DNA of 42,360 bases from Synechococcales cyanobacterium bin2.concoct.b11b12b14.033 (GCA_013298875.1 JAAFJH010000011.1:1-42360), one strand, 5' to 3'. Counted from the stretch's first letter, positions 34,562-42,193 are shown. Made by a program: numbers and translations. The notes: a model not told the origin generated them from the letters alone.

Positions 34562-35101
34562 ATGAAAAACAGTTTTTTACGATTTACATTTTTACTATTA
34601 AGTATTTTTACTTTAAGCAGTTGTTCATCTGGTCCAGCTCCCGAAAATCTTGCTCCGCTTAGTTATCCTAATTTAGTTCATCCGACTTTAAGCATTAATG
34701 TTTTGAGTTATAAACTTATTAATGATAGTTCTCAAGTTCCTGCTTTAGGTAATCCGCCAAATGGGCGTAAGTTTTTAGCCATTCATTTGATTGTAGCCAA
34801 TCCTGGAAAGCATAATGGTTTGCCAGCCTCTCAGTTTGCTTCTATCATTGACCAAATTGAAATTCGGCACCCTTCTAATCCAAGCGTTTCTTATGGTATT
34901 TCATCTGCCGCTCTCAGCGAACCTTTAGAATCTTATAATGGACAAGCTGGTTTGTCTGGCAGTGATATTGCTCCATCTAAAAGCATAAGTGGCTGGGTTA
35001 TTGGCTCTCTGCCTAAAGATTTAAACCCACCTTTATTAGTTAAATTTATTCCATTTGAAAAATTGAAACCTTCCCGAGAATTTACAGTAAAGCTAGAATA
35101 A
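34562..35101 (+). CDS. Lipoprotein, DUF4352-like
   Basis: The 179-residue protein has a lipoprotein signal: a hydrophobic helix (FTFLLLSIFTLSSC) with lipobox L-S-S-C and lipidation at Cys21. The mature part suggests an immunoglobulin-like/telokin-type fold (DUF4352): GRKFLAIHLIVANPGKHNGL, with the family (K)-x-(F/Y)-(L/V)-x-(I/V)-x-(L/V)-x-(V/I)-x-N, and SISGWVIGSLPKD. Function unknown; such proteins often sit at the envelope surface. It lies 125 bases after tRNA-Asp and is convergent with the next gene (8-base gap). Confidence 0.75.
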   Translation: MKNSFLRFTFLLLSIFTLSSCSSGPAPENLAPLSYPNLVHPTLSINVLSYKLINDSSQVPALGNPPNGRKFLAIHLIVANPGKHNGLPASQFASIIDQIEIRHPSNPSVSYGISSAALSEPLESYNGQAGLSGSDIAPSKSISGWVIGSLPKDLNPPLLVKFIPFEKLKPSREFTVKLE

Positions 35102-35109
35102 ACAGCAAA

Positions 35110-36390
35110 TTAATTGTTTATTGACTTTAGCTTAGTGATTTTGTCTAAATTTATAATTTCTTGGTTTTGGCTGATTTTAAGGTTAGTAAATTTTTTTTCT
35201 TTTAATTCGGCTAAATTAGGTGATTTATAAATCCAGAAAATACCTAAAATTTGTTCGGTAGAATCTTCGCTTTCGGGTAAAATGAGGCTAATTTTATTGT
35301 TTTTATTTTTAATTTGAAGATTATCCAGATTTTGTAATATTTGCCACTGAGAGTCTCTTGACATCATTCGAACGGATTGATCTTTTTCAGAATGGATAAA
35401 TTTATAATCTTCAAATAATTTAATTACTTTTTTAGGTAATTTTGCCTGATTCAATAAAGCTTCGGCACGGAAGTTTAAACCACGATTTACTTGCTCTGAA
35501 TGAGGAAAACCAAAAAGCAAAAAAGGTCCATTTGGCTTAATAGCTGGGCAAAAAACATTAGGGCTGAAGGTATAACCTTGTGAGTTCAATAAGCCAGTTA
35601 ATTTTTGCTGAGCCGTTTGAGTTTTAGCCGCATCATTAGTAGGGTCAGTTAAAGTATCCATTCCACCGACTGAATTATTGAATGAATTATCCAATACCGA
35701 CTGCTCAAGAATAGCTTTAATATTTTCATTTAATTGCGACCAAATTTCTTCTTTAATTGCCTTGTCGCCTATAAATTCATCGAAACGGACAAATTTTTTG
35801 TTTATAAAATCAAAAGTGCCAAAACGCCTTAAAGCAATTGGGTGAGCTCCTCCATAAAACTCATTTTGTAAATCTGAAACACAAACAAAATCTTTACTAA
35901 AGGCTTCTAAAAAAATATGATTACTAATATTCCATTGACAAGAAGGAGAATTTTCTTTTCGGTCATTACAAAGGGAAGAGAGAGTTTCGATAGCCGTGTC
36001 TTTTTGTTCTTGGTCAGGGGCAAAACGTATTAAAGCTGATTTCTCTCCTACTTTATAAAGCTCATCCCATTCCCAAACAATTTCCCAAGCAGTTTTAGAA
36101 AGTTTTTCTTTTTTATGTTTTATTTCAAAAAAATTAGCTTTTCCTTCACGGTCAAACCAACCATTTAATGGGCTTGACCAAATGCTAAATGACTTGGAAT
36201 ATTTGTCTTTTCCAATTAAGATACTGCCTTTGCTGGTTACAATTTGGACGCCAATTACCTTGTTAATGCTTCCGCCGCTAAAGAAAGAATATGCAAAGCT
36301 GACAAATAACAAAGCTATCAATAATGAAGAAAAAATTAATTTTTTATCTCTCCAATTAATTTTCATTACTTTATTTAGCTGGAAAGCCAT
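35110..36390 (-). CDS. Single-span membrane protein with DUF3298-like domain
   Basis: The product (about 426 residues) has one N-terminal helix (LIFSSLLIALLFVSFAYSFF) and a large extracytoplasmic region. The segment NEFYGGAHPIALRRFGTFDF followed by NKKFVRFDEFI matches the DUF3298 pattern (Y-x-G-G-A-H-(P)-x..., N-(F/L)-D-x-x-(T/N)-(G/K)-(K)-x-(L)). Such domains occur in secreted or anti-sigma-like RsiV proteins. A predicted ~60-residue Asn/Thr-rich insert follows. Start choice: ATG at 36390, with ATG at 36366 (MKINWRDKK) equally possible; neither has a clear ribosome-binding site. Confidence 0.65.
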   Translation of the reverse strand: MAFQLNKVMKINWRDKKLIFSSLLIALLFVSFAYSFFSGGSINKVIGVQIVTSKGSILIGKDKYSKSFSIWSSPLNGWFDREGKANFFEIKHKKEKLSKTAWEIVWEWDELYKVGEKSALIRFAPDQEQKDTAIETLSSLCNDRKENSPSCQWNISNHIFLEAFSKDFVCVSDLQNEFYGGAHPIALRRFGTFDFINKKFVRFDEFIGDKAIKEEIWSQLNENIKAILEQSVLDNSFNNSVGGMDTLTDPTNDAAKTQTAQQKLTGLLNSQGYTFSPNVFCPAIKPNGPFLLFGFPHSEQVNRGLNFRAEALLNQAKLPKKVIKLFEDYKFIHSEKDQSVRMMSRDSQWQILQNLDNLQIKNKNNKISLILPESEDSTEQILGIFWIYKSPNLAELKEKKFTNLKISQNQEIINLDKITKLKSINN

Positions 36391-36454
36391 GGCCAAAGAG
36401 TCTTAATTCAACTTTATGTTTAGAGTATCACAATTTCTTTTTAATTTGTTTATA

Positions 36455-36485
36455 TTAACAATTCTAATCACTTTGCCTCTATAAT
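36455..36485 (+). promoter_or_regulatory. Promoter candidate for the Ser/Thr-rich protein
   Basis: TTAACA (36455-36460) and a perfect TATAAT (36480-36485) are separated by 19 bases, a little long. The ATG at 36525 follows 39 bases later. Confidence 0.4.
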
Positions 36486-36524
36486 TCTTTATTGAATGTT
36501 AAATGTTATATGAATAACTAATTA

Positions 36525-36923
36525 ATGTCATCCAATTTAGTAGCTTCCCCTCTTACCGTCAGTCGGTACATTCCTGCAACTGCAAAAACTCCTGCAACTA
36601 CAAAAACTTTTTCAACTTATTCTTGTCCTTTAGCATCAGCTTATTCTTTCCCGGACTCTTCTTTTTCAACATATGCAATCGGGACAACAGCTTCCGGAGC
36701 AGCTTCAGTATTACCTAAAGTGCCACTTAAACAAGTAAATAGTCAGACTGCTGACACCACAAACACTACTGGAACAACAAATTCAAGGATTCAACAAGCT
36801 AATAGGCAGCTAGATTCAAATACAGTTTTTACTAATCCTAATTTTTCTTTACTTGGGTTTGGCTCTCTTTTAGCCGGCCTCGTATTTGGTTTATTCCGTG
36901 GCAAAACAACTGCTCACGCTTAA
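36525..36923 (+). CDS. Ser/Thr/Ala-rich protein with C-terminal membrane helix
   Basis: The 132-residue protein is not recognised. About 100 residues are Ser/Thr/Ala/Asn-rich, without a signal peptide. The only hydrophobic part is near the C-terminus (FSLLGFGSLLAGLVFGLFRG), followed by KTTAHA. This layout (low-complexity body, C-terminal helix, positively charged end) recalls C-terminal sorting tails such as PEP-CTERM or tail-anchored proteins, but no known motif is present. The composition differs from the Lys/Ile-rich housekeeping proteins. Its ATG has no obvious ribosome-binding site. Confidence 0.55.
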   Translation: MSSNLVASPLTVSRYIPATAKTPATTKTFSTYSCPLASAYSFPDSSFSTYAIGTTASGAASVLPKVPLKQVNSQTADTTNTTGTTNSRIQQANRQLDSNTVFTNPNFSLLGFGSLLAGLVFGLFRGKTTAHA

Positions 36924-37035
36924 ATAAGTTAATAAAAAATTACTTTCTTAACCAAAACTTTACGACAATTTATCCAAAGGAAATCCCTAATAAAACCTTG
37001 GTTTAACCTAAAAGTTTTATGCTTTTAATACAGAG

Positions 37036-37070
37036 AGATAAAGGACTAACCGCACATTAGGCTTTTATCT
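37036..37070 (+). other. Strong stem-loop in the leader of the next gene
   Basis: AGATAAAGGACTAA (37036-37049) and TTAGGCTTTTATCT (37057-37070) pair over 14 positions with one G-T and one A-G mismatch, around a 7-base loop CCGCACA. It sits 46 bases before the ATG at 37117 and 113 bases after the previous stop. There is no T run after it, so a leader structure is more likely than a terminator. Confidence 0.6.
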
Positions 37071-37116
37071 GTAAGGGTAATTCAAATAATTTCTTATATA
37101 AATAGGGGTATTTATC

Positions 37117-37344
37117 ATGAGCATCAAACCAACTGGTATTGGACCAACAACATCACTAGGTCAAATAGCTGGTGATCCAAAAGAGCTTCAAACAAAAGCT
37201 GCAAAAGCAACAAATGATACTGGAAACATTGCTAACGCCACTACCGGGCCAGGTGGAACAACAGGACAAACACCTCAAACACCTCAAATGAAGCCATTAT
37301 TGCCGGAAGGAGTTGGAAACAAGCTAAACATTCCAGATTGTTAA
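37117..37344 (+). CDS. Small Gly/Thr/Pro-rich protein, unknown
   Basis: The 75-residue protein is Gly/Thr/Pro/Lys/Gln-rich: PTGIGPTTSLGQIAGDPKEL at the start and TTGPGGTTGQTPQTPQMK in the middle. It has no signal peptide or membrane helix and one Cys as its last residue (NIPDC). An AGGGG sequence lies about nine bases before the ATG, which supports real translation. It is 41 bases upstream of the first NlpC/P60-type hydrolase and probably shares its transcript. Function unknown. Confidence 0.5.
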   Translation: MSIKPTGIGPTTSLGQIAGDPKELQTKAAKATNDTGNIANATTGPGGTTGQTPQTPQMKPLLPEGVGNKLNIPDC

Positions 37345-37385
37345 ATAAAAAAACAGTTTAACAAAAAAAGAGAGGTTGATTTGCT

Positions 37386-38153
37386 ATGGCTGAAAATGGA
37401 ATACCAGCTGGTTGGGGGAACGATAAGGTAGAAGAATTACAAAGAAGCTTTGCACAATTAAGTCCTGGCTCCGCAGCCTCTTCAGGTTTAACTGGCGGAC
37501 TAGAGGGCTTACAAAATACTCTTAATAATTTTCAATCAGGTAACACGACAACGACAACCGTTACTTTGCCGCCACAAGGTAATGATAAATATGCTAGTAC
37601 GGAAACTCCCGGAAGCGATCTAGATAAATTACAACAATCATTAAGAGGGTTTTCTGGTACGGGCAATACATCTTCTCGTACATCCTCTGGAACTAGCTCG
37701 GTTAGTAGCTCTTCTTCGGATAGTAGTCCGAATGGAAATAAAGTTGTTAGTAAGGCTTTAGAATGGGTTGGGAAAGATTTTAGACCAGGTGAACGAGAGC
37801 AGTGTGCAAATTTTGTAAATGATGTTTTAGGTTCTGCTGGAATTAAAACAGCAAGTACCAACAAGCCAATTGATGGTTTACCCACAGGCGAAAGTATGGC
37901 TAGTCACTTTTTTGGAGAGGATGTTGGCAGTATTATAAAAGATAAAAATCAATTGCAAGTTGGAGATCTGGTTTCTTGGGGTGGGACTTATGGTGGCTAC
38001 TCAAAAGATACTATTACGCATGTTGGAATTTATGTTGGAAATGGAGAGGTTGTTGATAGATCAACTTCTGCTGGTCCAGTACAAAGACGTAAAATAGAAT
38101 CGATTGGAGATTTTCTAGCGGGAGTAAGACCGTTTGCCTATAGTAAATCTTAA
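37386..38153 (+). CDS. NlpC/P60-type cysteine hydrolase with N-terminal repeats, no signal peptide
   Basis: The 255-residue protein has a C-terminal papain-like hydrolase domain: REQCANFVNDVLGSAG with nucleophile Cys140, QVGDLVSWG, and TITHVGIYVGNGEVVDR with His212. NlpC/P60 and CHAP enzymes with this Cys-His layout cut peptidoglycan peptides or amides. The N-terminal 115 residues are Ser/Thr/Gly-rich and carry three copies of a short motif (around 14-28, 38-52 and 78-91) of the form (V/L)-(E/D)-x-L-Q-x-(S/T)-(L/F). No Sec or Tat signal is visible, unusual for a cell-wall enzyme. AGAGG precedes the ATG. A paralog follows in tandem. Confidence 0.8.
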   Translation: MAENGIPAGWGNDKVEELQRSFAQLSPGSAASSGLTGGLEGLQNTLNNFQSGNTTTTTVTLPPQGNDKYASTETPGSDLDKLQQSLRGFSGTGNTSSRTSSGTSSVSSSSSDSSPNGNKVVSKALEWVGKDFRPGEREQCANFVNDVLGSAGIKTASTNKPIDGLPTGESMASHFFGEDVGSIIKDKNQLQVGDLVSWGGTYGGYSKDTITHVGIYVGNGEVVDRSTSAGPVQRRKIESIGDFLAGVRPFAYSKS

Positions 38154-38166
38154 GTTTGCTCTATTG

Positions 38167-38219
38167 TCTGAAGCAGGATACCCAAGATTTCAAGACCGTT
38201 CCTTAAATCCTGCTTTAGA
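38167..38219. repeat. Dispersed repeat copy 2 with inverted arms
   Basis: Arms TCTGAAGCAGGAT (38167-38179) and ATCCTGCTTTAGA (38207-38219) are complementary at 12 of 13 positions around a 27-base loop. The first 30 bases match the segment at 9475-9504 at 24 of 30 positions. It lies in the gap between the two tandem hydrolase genes. Confidence 0.55.
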
Positions 38220-38251
38220 AAGCGAAAAAATCAAAACAAAAGGAAACTATT

Positions 38252-38974
38252 ATGGCTGAAACAATATCAATAAGCGGAGATTTAAGTTCGGTTAATCTAA
38301 AAATAGTTTATGATAAATTACCTGATAATCCCAACCCATCGGTTTTGGCATCAACAAATTCCCCGAGTATAACGATAACTATTTCTGCGAGTGATAGTTA
38401 TATTTCTGAAAATAAGGTTAATAATTCCAAACCGTTTTTTAAAGGATTTTCCGGCCATAATGCGGGTTATTTTAATTCTACTTCAGCTGCTAATTCAGCT
38501 AATTTGCTACCAATTCAAGACAGCCAAACCAGTAATAATATTGGGGATAAAATAGCAGACGAAGCTAATAAAATGGTGGATAAAGCTTTCAGACCTGGAC
38601 AGAAATATCAATGTGCTAATTTTGTAAATCATATTTTAGAGGTACAAGGTGTAAAACTAAAAACTACCAAGCAAGCCATAGACGGTTTACCATCCGGTGA
38701 AAGTAGAGCAAGTCGCTTTTTTGGAGAAGATGTCGGCACTATTATAAGGGACAAAAATCAATTAAAAAAAGGTGATTTAGTTGCTTGGTATGATACGTAT
38801 AAGCCAGCCTACAAGCAAAAAGATAATGTTATTACTCATGTTGGAATTTATGCTGGTAATGGACGAGTTATAGACCGACCTACAGCTAATAAACCTGTCA
38901 AAGAACGTTCAATAGACAGTATTGGTCAATTTGCTGCTGGGGTCAGGCCTTTTGCTTATAATAATTTATCTTAA
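38252..38974 (+). CDS. NlpC/P60-type cysteine hydrolase, tandem paralog
   Basis: The 240-residue protein is a paralog of the preceding gene. The C-terminal domains align closely: KYQCANFVNHILEVQG (Cys121), IDGLPSGESRASRFFGEDVG, LKKGDLVAWYD, VITHVGIYAGNGRVIDR (His196) and FAAGVRPFAYN. The N-terminal ~100 residues do not resemble those of the first copy; they are Ser/Asn-rich with a strand-like TITISASDSYISEN. Again there is no signal peptide. A clear AAGGAA sequence lies 7 bases before the ATG. The differing N-termini with conserved catalytic ends suggest two delivery or targeting modules on one enzyme type. Confidence 0.8.
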   Translation: MAETISISGDLSSVNLKIVYDKLPDNPNPSVLASTNSPSITITISASDSYISENKVNNSKPFFKGFSGHNAGYFNSTSAANSANLLPIQDSQTSNNIGDKIADEANKMVDKAFRPGQKYQCANFVNHILEVQGVKLKTTKQAIDGLPSGESRASRFFGEDVGTIIRDKNQLKKGDLVAWYDTYKPAYKQKDNVITHVGIYAGNGRVIDRPTANKPVKERSIDSIGQFAAGVRPFAYNNLS

Positions 38975-39007
38975 ATATCTTTGATTTATTAAAAAGTAAA
39001 ATATGTT

Positions 39008-39280
39008 TTAGTAAATACTTCCTCTAAAGTTAATTTCATGAATTTTTATTAAAAAACTTTCCGTGTGAATAGTTAAAATAATTCTAATTTTGCCTACACG
39101 GATACGGTAAAATCCTTGCCAATCGCCTTTAAGAGCTTTCAAGTCTAACGCTATAGAGTTACCAGTTTCCAAATATTCTTTTAGAGTCCTAAGTTTATCT
39201 TTTATACTTTCTTGAAGCTTAGGTATTTGTTTTTCCAGGAACTTGCTAGATTCTTTGCTAATTTGAAATGTCCAACTCAT
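39008..39280 (-). CDS. RelE/ParE-family toxin
   Basis: The 90-residue protein has the RelE fold pattern: WTFQISKESSKFLEKQIPKL at the N-terminus (strand, then two helices), then LKALKGDWQGFYRIRVGKIR (family L-K-G-x-x-x-G-(Y/F)-(Y/W)-R-(I/V)-R-x-G-x-(Y/I)-R) and IRIILTIHTESFLIKIHEI. RelE-type members cleave mRNA on the ribosome; ParE members poison gyrase; these cannot be told apart here. Its ATG is 3 bases after the antitoxin stop. Confidence 0.88.
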   Translation of the reverse strand: MSWTFQISKESSKFLEKQIPKLQESIKDKLRTLKEYLETGNSIALDLKALKGDWQGFYRIRVGKIRIILTIHTESFLIKIHEINFRGSIY

Positions 39281-39283
39281 AAA

Positions 39284-39481
39284 TTAAATATTAAGAGAGT
39301 CATATTCTTGCTCATTATATTTAGCAGGAGAGCCGAAAGTTGAATTAATTTCTTCCATTTCCTTATCACTTACTGGCTTTATTAGTTGAACTTTAAACTG
39401 AGCTAGTTTTTCATCCATAACATTAGAAATAACTTGCCTAATCAAATTAGCTAATTTATTTTCATCAATATTTATATTCAT
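39284..39481 (-). CDS. Antitoxin partner of the RelE-type toxin
   Basis: The ~65-residue acidic protein starts MNINIDENKLANLIRQVIS and ends SPAKYNEQEYDSLNI. A helical N-terminal half and an acidic, probably disordered C-terminal half fit small antitoxins, but I do not recognise its DNA-binding class. ATG at 39481 is preferred over a TTG at 39499. The position directly upstream of the toxin, with a 3-base gap, is the usual order for type II modules. Confidence 0.75.
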   Translation of the reverse strand: MNINIDENKLANLIRQVISNVMDEKLAQFKVQLIKPVSDKEMEEINSTFGSPAKYNEQEYDSLNI

Positions 39482-39533
39482 ACTTCCATTATTATCCAAT
39501 TTTTAGGATTTTGTAAATAATTATCAAAAATCG

Positions 39534-39555
39534 TGTGAAATATCATTTATTCACA
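39534..39555. promoter_or_regulatory. Dyad upstream of the RelE-type operon (operator candidate)
   Basis: TGTGAA (39534-39539) and TTCACA (39550-39555) form a perfect 6-base inverted repeat with a 10-base spacer, 53 bases before the antitoxin ATG. The arm spacing of two helical turns fits a dimeric repressor such as a toxin-antitoxin complex. Confidence 0.45.
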
Positions 39556-39853
39556 TGAAGCGAGGAAACCTGTAATTCTTTGTTTTAATTATTTAAATAA
39601 ATTTAGTTTATAAAGTTTTTATTTTAGCTACATAAATTCAGTCAATCCCAATTTATATATTTACTTAATTAATTATCATTTAAAAAAGGTTTTATAGGCA
39701 AATAAAGCCAAAATATTAATATGACATTACAGCGTATATACTAGCTAAAAATTGACAAAATTTAATTTTTGTTTTTCAATTGCCAAGTGATTAAAGTGGC
39801 AGCAATAAAACTTTGCGTATCACTAATTGAAAATATTCCGACTAAAGTATCTT
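39556..39853. other. AT-rich stretch without a recognised gene
   Basis: No supported ORF, RNA or repeat was found here. A TTGACA at about 39752 has no -10 box at a suitable distance. This is the gap between the RelE-type operon and the transglycosylase. Confidence 0.4.
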
Positions 39854-40438
39854 ATGATTTCAAGAGAAAAACTCTTAATAATTTTATTTCTAAATTTATT
39901 TGTTTTAAACTGGGTCGTTTTAAATCCAGTTCAGCAAAGTACATATTTTTCTAATATGAAAAATCATGATGAATTATTTTTAGATAATAATTTAAAAAAT
40001 ATAAAATATCTGAATATTCAAACTAAACAAAGTATTAAAAAAGGTATTTTATTTGCCGCCGCTGAGCATGACCTTTCGGTGCGTTTAATTTTTTCTTTAA
40101 TTAAATCAGAATCATCTTTTAAACCAAATGTAGTTTCTCCAGTTGGAGCCAAAGGTTTAACGCAATTAATGCCCCAAACAGCCACTAAATTTTGCAAAAT
40201 GCCTGAGAGTCAAATTTTCGAGATCAATAAAAATATTAGCTGTGGTTCTAAATATTTAAACCAGCTTTTGCATGATTTTAATGGAGATTTAAAATTAGCT
40301 TTGGCCGCTTATAATTCAGGTCCCTCTCGGATTCGTCGCTTGAAAAGGAGAAATTATACTGAAGCAAAACCTTATATTTCGCGTGAGACAAAAGCTTATG
40401 TCTTAGCAATTGAAAAAAGTTATTTACAAACAGTTTAA
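39854..40438 (+). CDS. SLT-type lytic transglycosylase
   Basis: The ~194-residue protein has an N-terminal hydrophobic anchor (KLLIILFLNLFVLNWVVLNP) and a family 1 lytic transglycosylase domain. IKSESSFKPNVVSPVGAKGL has the catalytic Glu86 (E-S-x-(F/W)) and the (S)-P-x-G-A-x-G-L motif; LTQLMPQTA and LALAAYNSGPSRI (family A-(A)-Y-N-(A/S)-G) are both typical. It cleaves peptidoglycan glycan strands in the periplasm to form anhydro-muropeptides. ATG at 39854 is chosen; a TTG nine codons upstream also fits. It lies near the two NlpC/P60 hydrolases, so the three may act on the same wall. Confidence 0.9.
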   Translation: MISREKLLIILFLNLFVLNWVVLNPVQQSTYFSNMKNHDELFLDNNLKNIKYLNIQTKQSIKKGILFAAAEHDLSVRLIFSLIKSESSFKPNVVSPVGAKGLTQLMPQTATKFCKMPESQIFEINKNISCGSKYLNQLLHDFNGDLKLALAAYNSGPSRIRRLKRRNYTEAKPYISRETKAYVLAIEKSYLQTV

Positions 40439-40467
40439 TTTTTTGGCTGCTCAGACTCTTGAAAAAA

Positions 40468-40947
40468 TTATGCACTGAAATTCAATTCACTACCGACTGG
40501 GTTTGCTCCTGAACCATTAGACAGAGGAGTATTAATTAAACCAATATTATTTTTTACTTTTTGTTGAGTATTTTCAATGTTTTTACTGTCATCTTGCTCT
40601 AAAAAAGAAGCTGGCCAATCACCAACGACGGGATCGGTTTCTGAGTCAGAGCTGGCTATTTCAGATGTATTTTCTGGGCTTTCTAAAGATTGTAATTTAG
40701 CTTTGTCTATTAATTGCTGAGCATCATCTGTCGGGGATTTCATGCCTAAAATAGCAAATCCTAAATTCCGAAGATAATCTGTTAATTTGCTAAAAACCGG
40801 AAAATCTTTGGAATTACTCGTATTAATTTGAATGAAAGGTTTTTTCTTATTCTCGGGGAAGCTTTGGGCAGCAGGAGACGAAGAAATAATATTAGAACTT
40901 AAAGAATTAGAATTGTTGAATTTTCCAATACTGCTCAATTTAGACAT
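40468..40947 (-). CDS. Ser/Asn-rich hypothetical protein
   Basis: The 159-residue protein is not recognised. Ser, Asn, Glu and Asp dominate, with acidic stretches after residue 85. It has no signal peptide or membrane helix. The start MSKLSSIGKFNNSNSLSSNI recalls the Ser-rich N-terminus of the partial gene at 42316. The only ordered segment is likely LTDYLRNLGFAILGM (about residues 55-70). Convergent with the transglycosylase gene (29-base gap). Confidence 0.5.
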   Translation of the reverse strand: MSKLSSIGKFNNSNSLSSNIISSSPAAQSFPENKKKPFIQINTSNSKDFPVFSKLTDYLRNLGFAILGMKSPTDDAQQLIDKAKLQSLESPENTSEIASSDSETDPVVGDWPASFLEQDDSKNIENTQQKVKNNIGLINTPLSNGSGANPVGSELNFSA

Positions 40948-41100
40948 AAAAGATAAACTTATTTTTTTATTTGCTTAAGTAATTCCCCTAATTGCAAGAA
41001 AAAAATAATCTAAATATATGAATTTGATGAATAACTTGCCAACTGATTATAATTTCTGTTAAATTTACTAAAAATAGTGTGTTAAAAATAGGTTTTTGTA

Positions 41101-41379
41101 ATGGCAAGTAAAAAAGCTGGTGGATCTAGTAGAAACGGAAGAGATAGTAATCCTAAATATCGTGGAGTCAAACGCTTTGGCGGCCAAAAAGTAAAGGCCG
41201 GAGAGATTCTAGTTCGTCAAGTTGGCACTAAGCTTAAACCAGGTAAAAACGTTGGTTTGGGACGGGATTATACAATTTTTGCTTTGATTGAAGGAACAGT
41301 TAAATTTACCGAAAAGCAAGGACGTAAGTATGTAAATATTGAGCCATTAGCTATTGTTGCTATTGCTGCTGCTGATTAA
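41101..41379 (+). CDS. rpmA: 50S ribosomal protein L27 (bL27)
   Basis: The 92-residue protein starts [20 protein letters not shown], the standard L27 N-terminus, with [10 protein letters not shown]. It continues [20 protein letters not shown] and [21 protein letters not shown]27 reaches into the peptidyl transferase centre through that N-terminus. It has no cleaved presequence such as Firmicutes carry. rplU (L21), the usual partner just upstream, is missing: a Ser/Asn-rich protein on the other strand and ~150 bases separate it from other genes. Confidence 0.97.
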   Translation: MASKKAGGSSRNGRDSNPKYRGVKRFGGQKVKAGEILVRQVGTKLKPGKNVGLGRDYTIFALIEGTVKFTEKQGRKYVNIEPLAIVAIAAAD

Positions 41380-41403
41380 ATACCCTTAATTTAAATAAGC
41401 AAA

Positions 41404-42150
41404 ATGACAGAGACAAATCCATCAGAACTCAATAGAAGAGATTTCTTGAAATTTGGAGCTGGAGCTTTAGCTACTACTTTAATTCCTTTAGTTAATTCTC
41501 CCAATAGCTCTTTAGCCGAAGAAATTACAACTTTAAATAAAGTAAAGAATAGTATCCAAGCTAAGGATTTTTCGCCTTTAGTTACAATTCCACCTGCTGG
41601 CATGAGCTCTCGACAAATTAATGAGCATTTGGGGCTTTATAGAAAATATGTAAATTCTTTAAATAAAACCCAAGAAACTGAAAAAAAGACTGGCATTACG
41701 CATGATACTTTGATTAATAAAGGCTTTGCTTACGGTGGCACACTATTGCATGAATTGTATTTTGGTAATTTAAGTGCCAAGCCGGCTCAGCTAAACTATC
41801 AGTCACTATTAATGAAGGCTATTGAACGAGACTATGGGGCTTATGAAGGCTTAATTAATAATTTTAGAGAAGCTGGTTTAAACGCCAGAGGTTGGGCGAT
41901 TTTTGGTTTGAATTTAATGGATGGAAAACTAAATATTTATGGAATGGATTCTCATAATGAAGGATCAGCTTTGATGTTTATTTGGCCTATTATAGTTTTA
42001 GATGTTTATGAGCATGCTTATATGATTGACCACGGAACTAATAAAGCCGCCTATTTAGAAAATTTCATGAAAAATATTGATTGGTCTATCGGTGAAGCTC
42101 GTTTTTTGCAAGGCTTGAAAACTATTACTAGCAATACTTTAATTATTTAA
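41404..42150 (+). CDS. Tat-exported Fe/Mn superoxide dismutase family protein
   Basis: The 248-residue protein has an N-terminal twin-arginine signal: LNRRDFLKFGAG (Arg11-Arg12), then a hydrophobic stretch and a probable cleavage near SLAEE. The rest matches Fe/Mn SOD. Expected metal ligands are all in place: His75 (INEHLGLYRKYVNSLN), His116 (LLHELYFGNL, replacing the more common N-H-x-x-(F/Y)), Asp200 and His204 (VLDVYEHAYMIDH). It would remove superoxide outside the cytoplasm, and Tat export suggests the metal is loaded before export. It starts 24 bases after rpmA and may be cotranscribed with it. Confidence 0.82.
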   Translation: MTETNPSELNRRDFLKFGAGALATTLIPLVNSPNSSLAEEITTLNKVKNSIQAKDFSPLVTIPPAGMSSRQINEHLGLYRKYVNSLNKTQETEKKTGITHDTLINKGFAYGGTLLHELYFGNLSAKPAQLNYQSLLMKAIERDYGAYEGLINNFREAGLNARGWAIFGLNLMDGKLNIYGMDSHNEGSALMFIWPIIVLDVYEHAYMIDHGTNKAAYLENFMKNIDWSIGEARFLQGLKTITSNTLII

Positions 42151-42193
42151 GAACTATCCTTTAGTTAATCCTTTGCTTTAAATTATAAGGAAA

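Noticed and set aside
38167-38219. Rho-independent terminator between the two hydrolase genes
   Set aside because: The stem is long, but the loop is 27 bases and no T run follows, so it fits a dispersed repeat better.
39752-39780. Promoter at a consensus TTGACA
   Set aside because: No -10-like hexamer lies 16-19 bases downstream.
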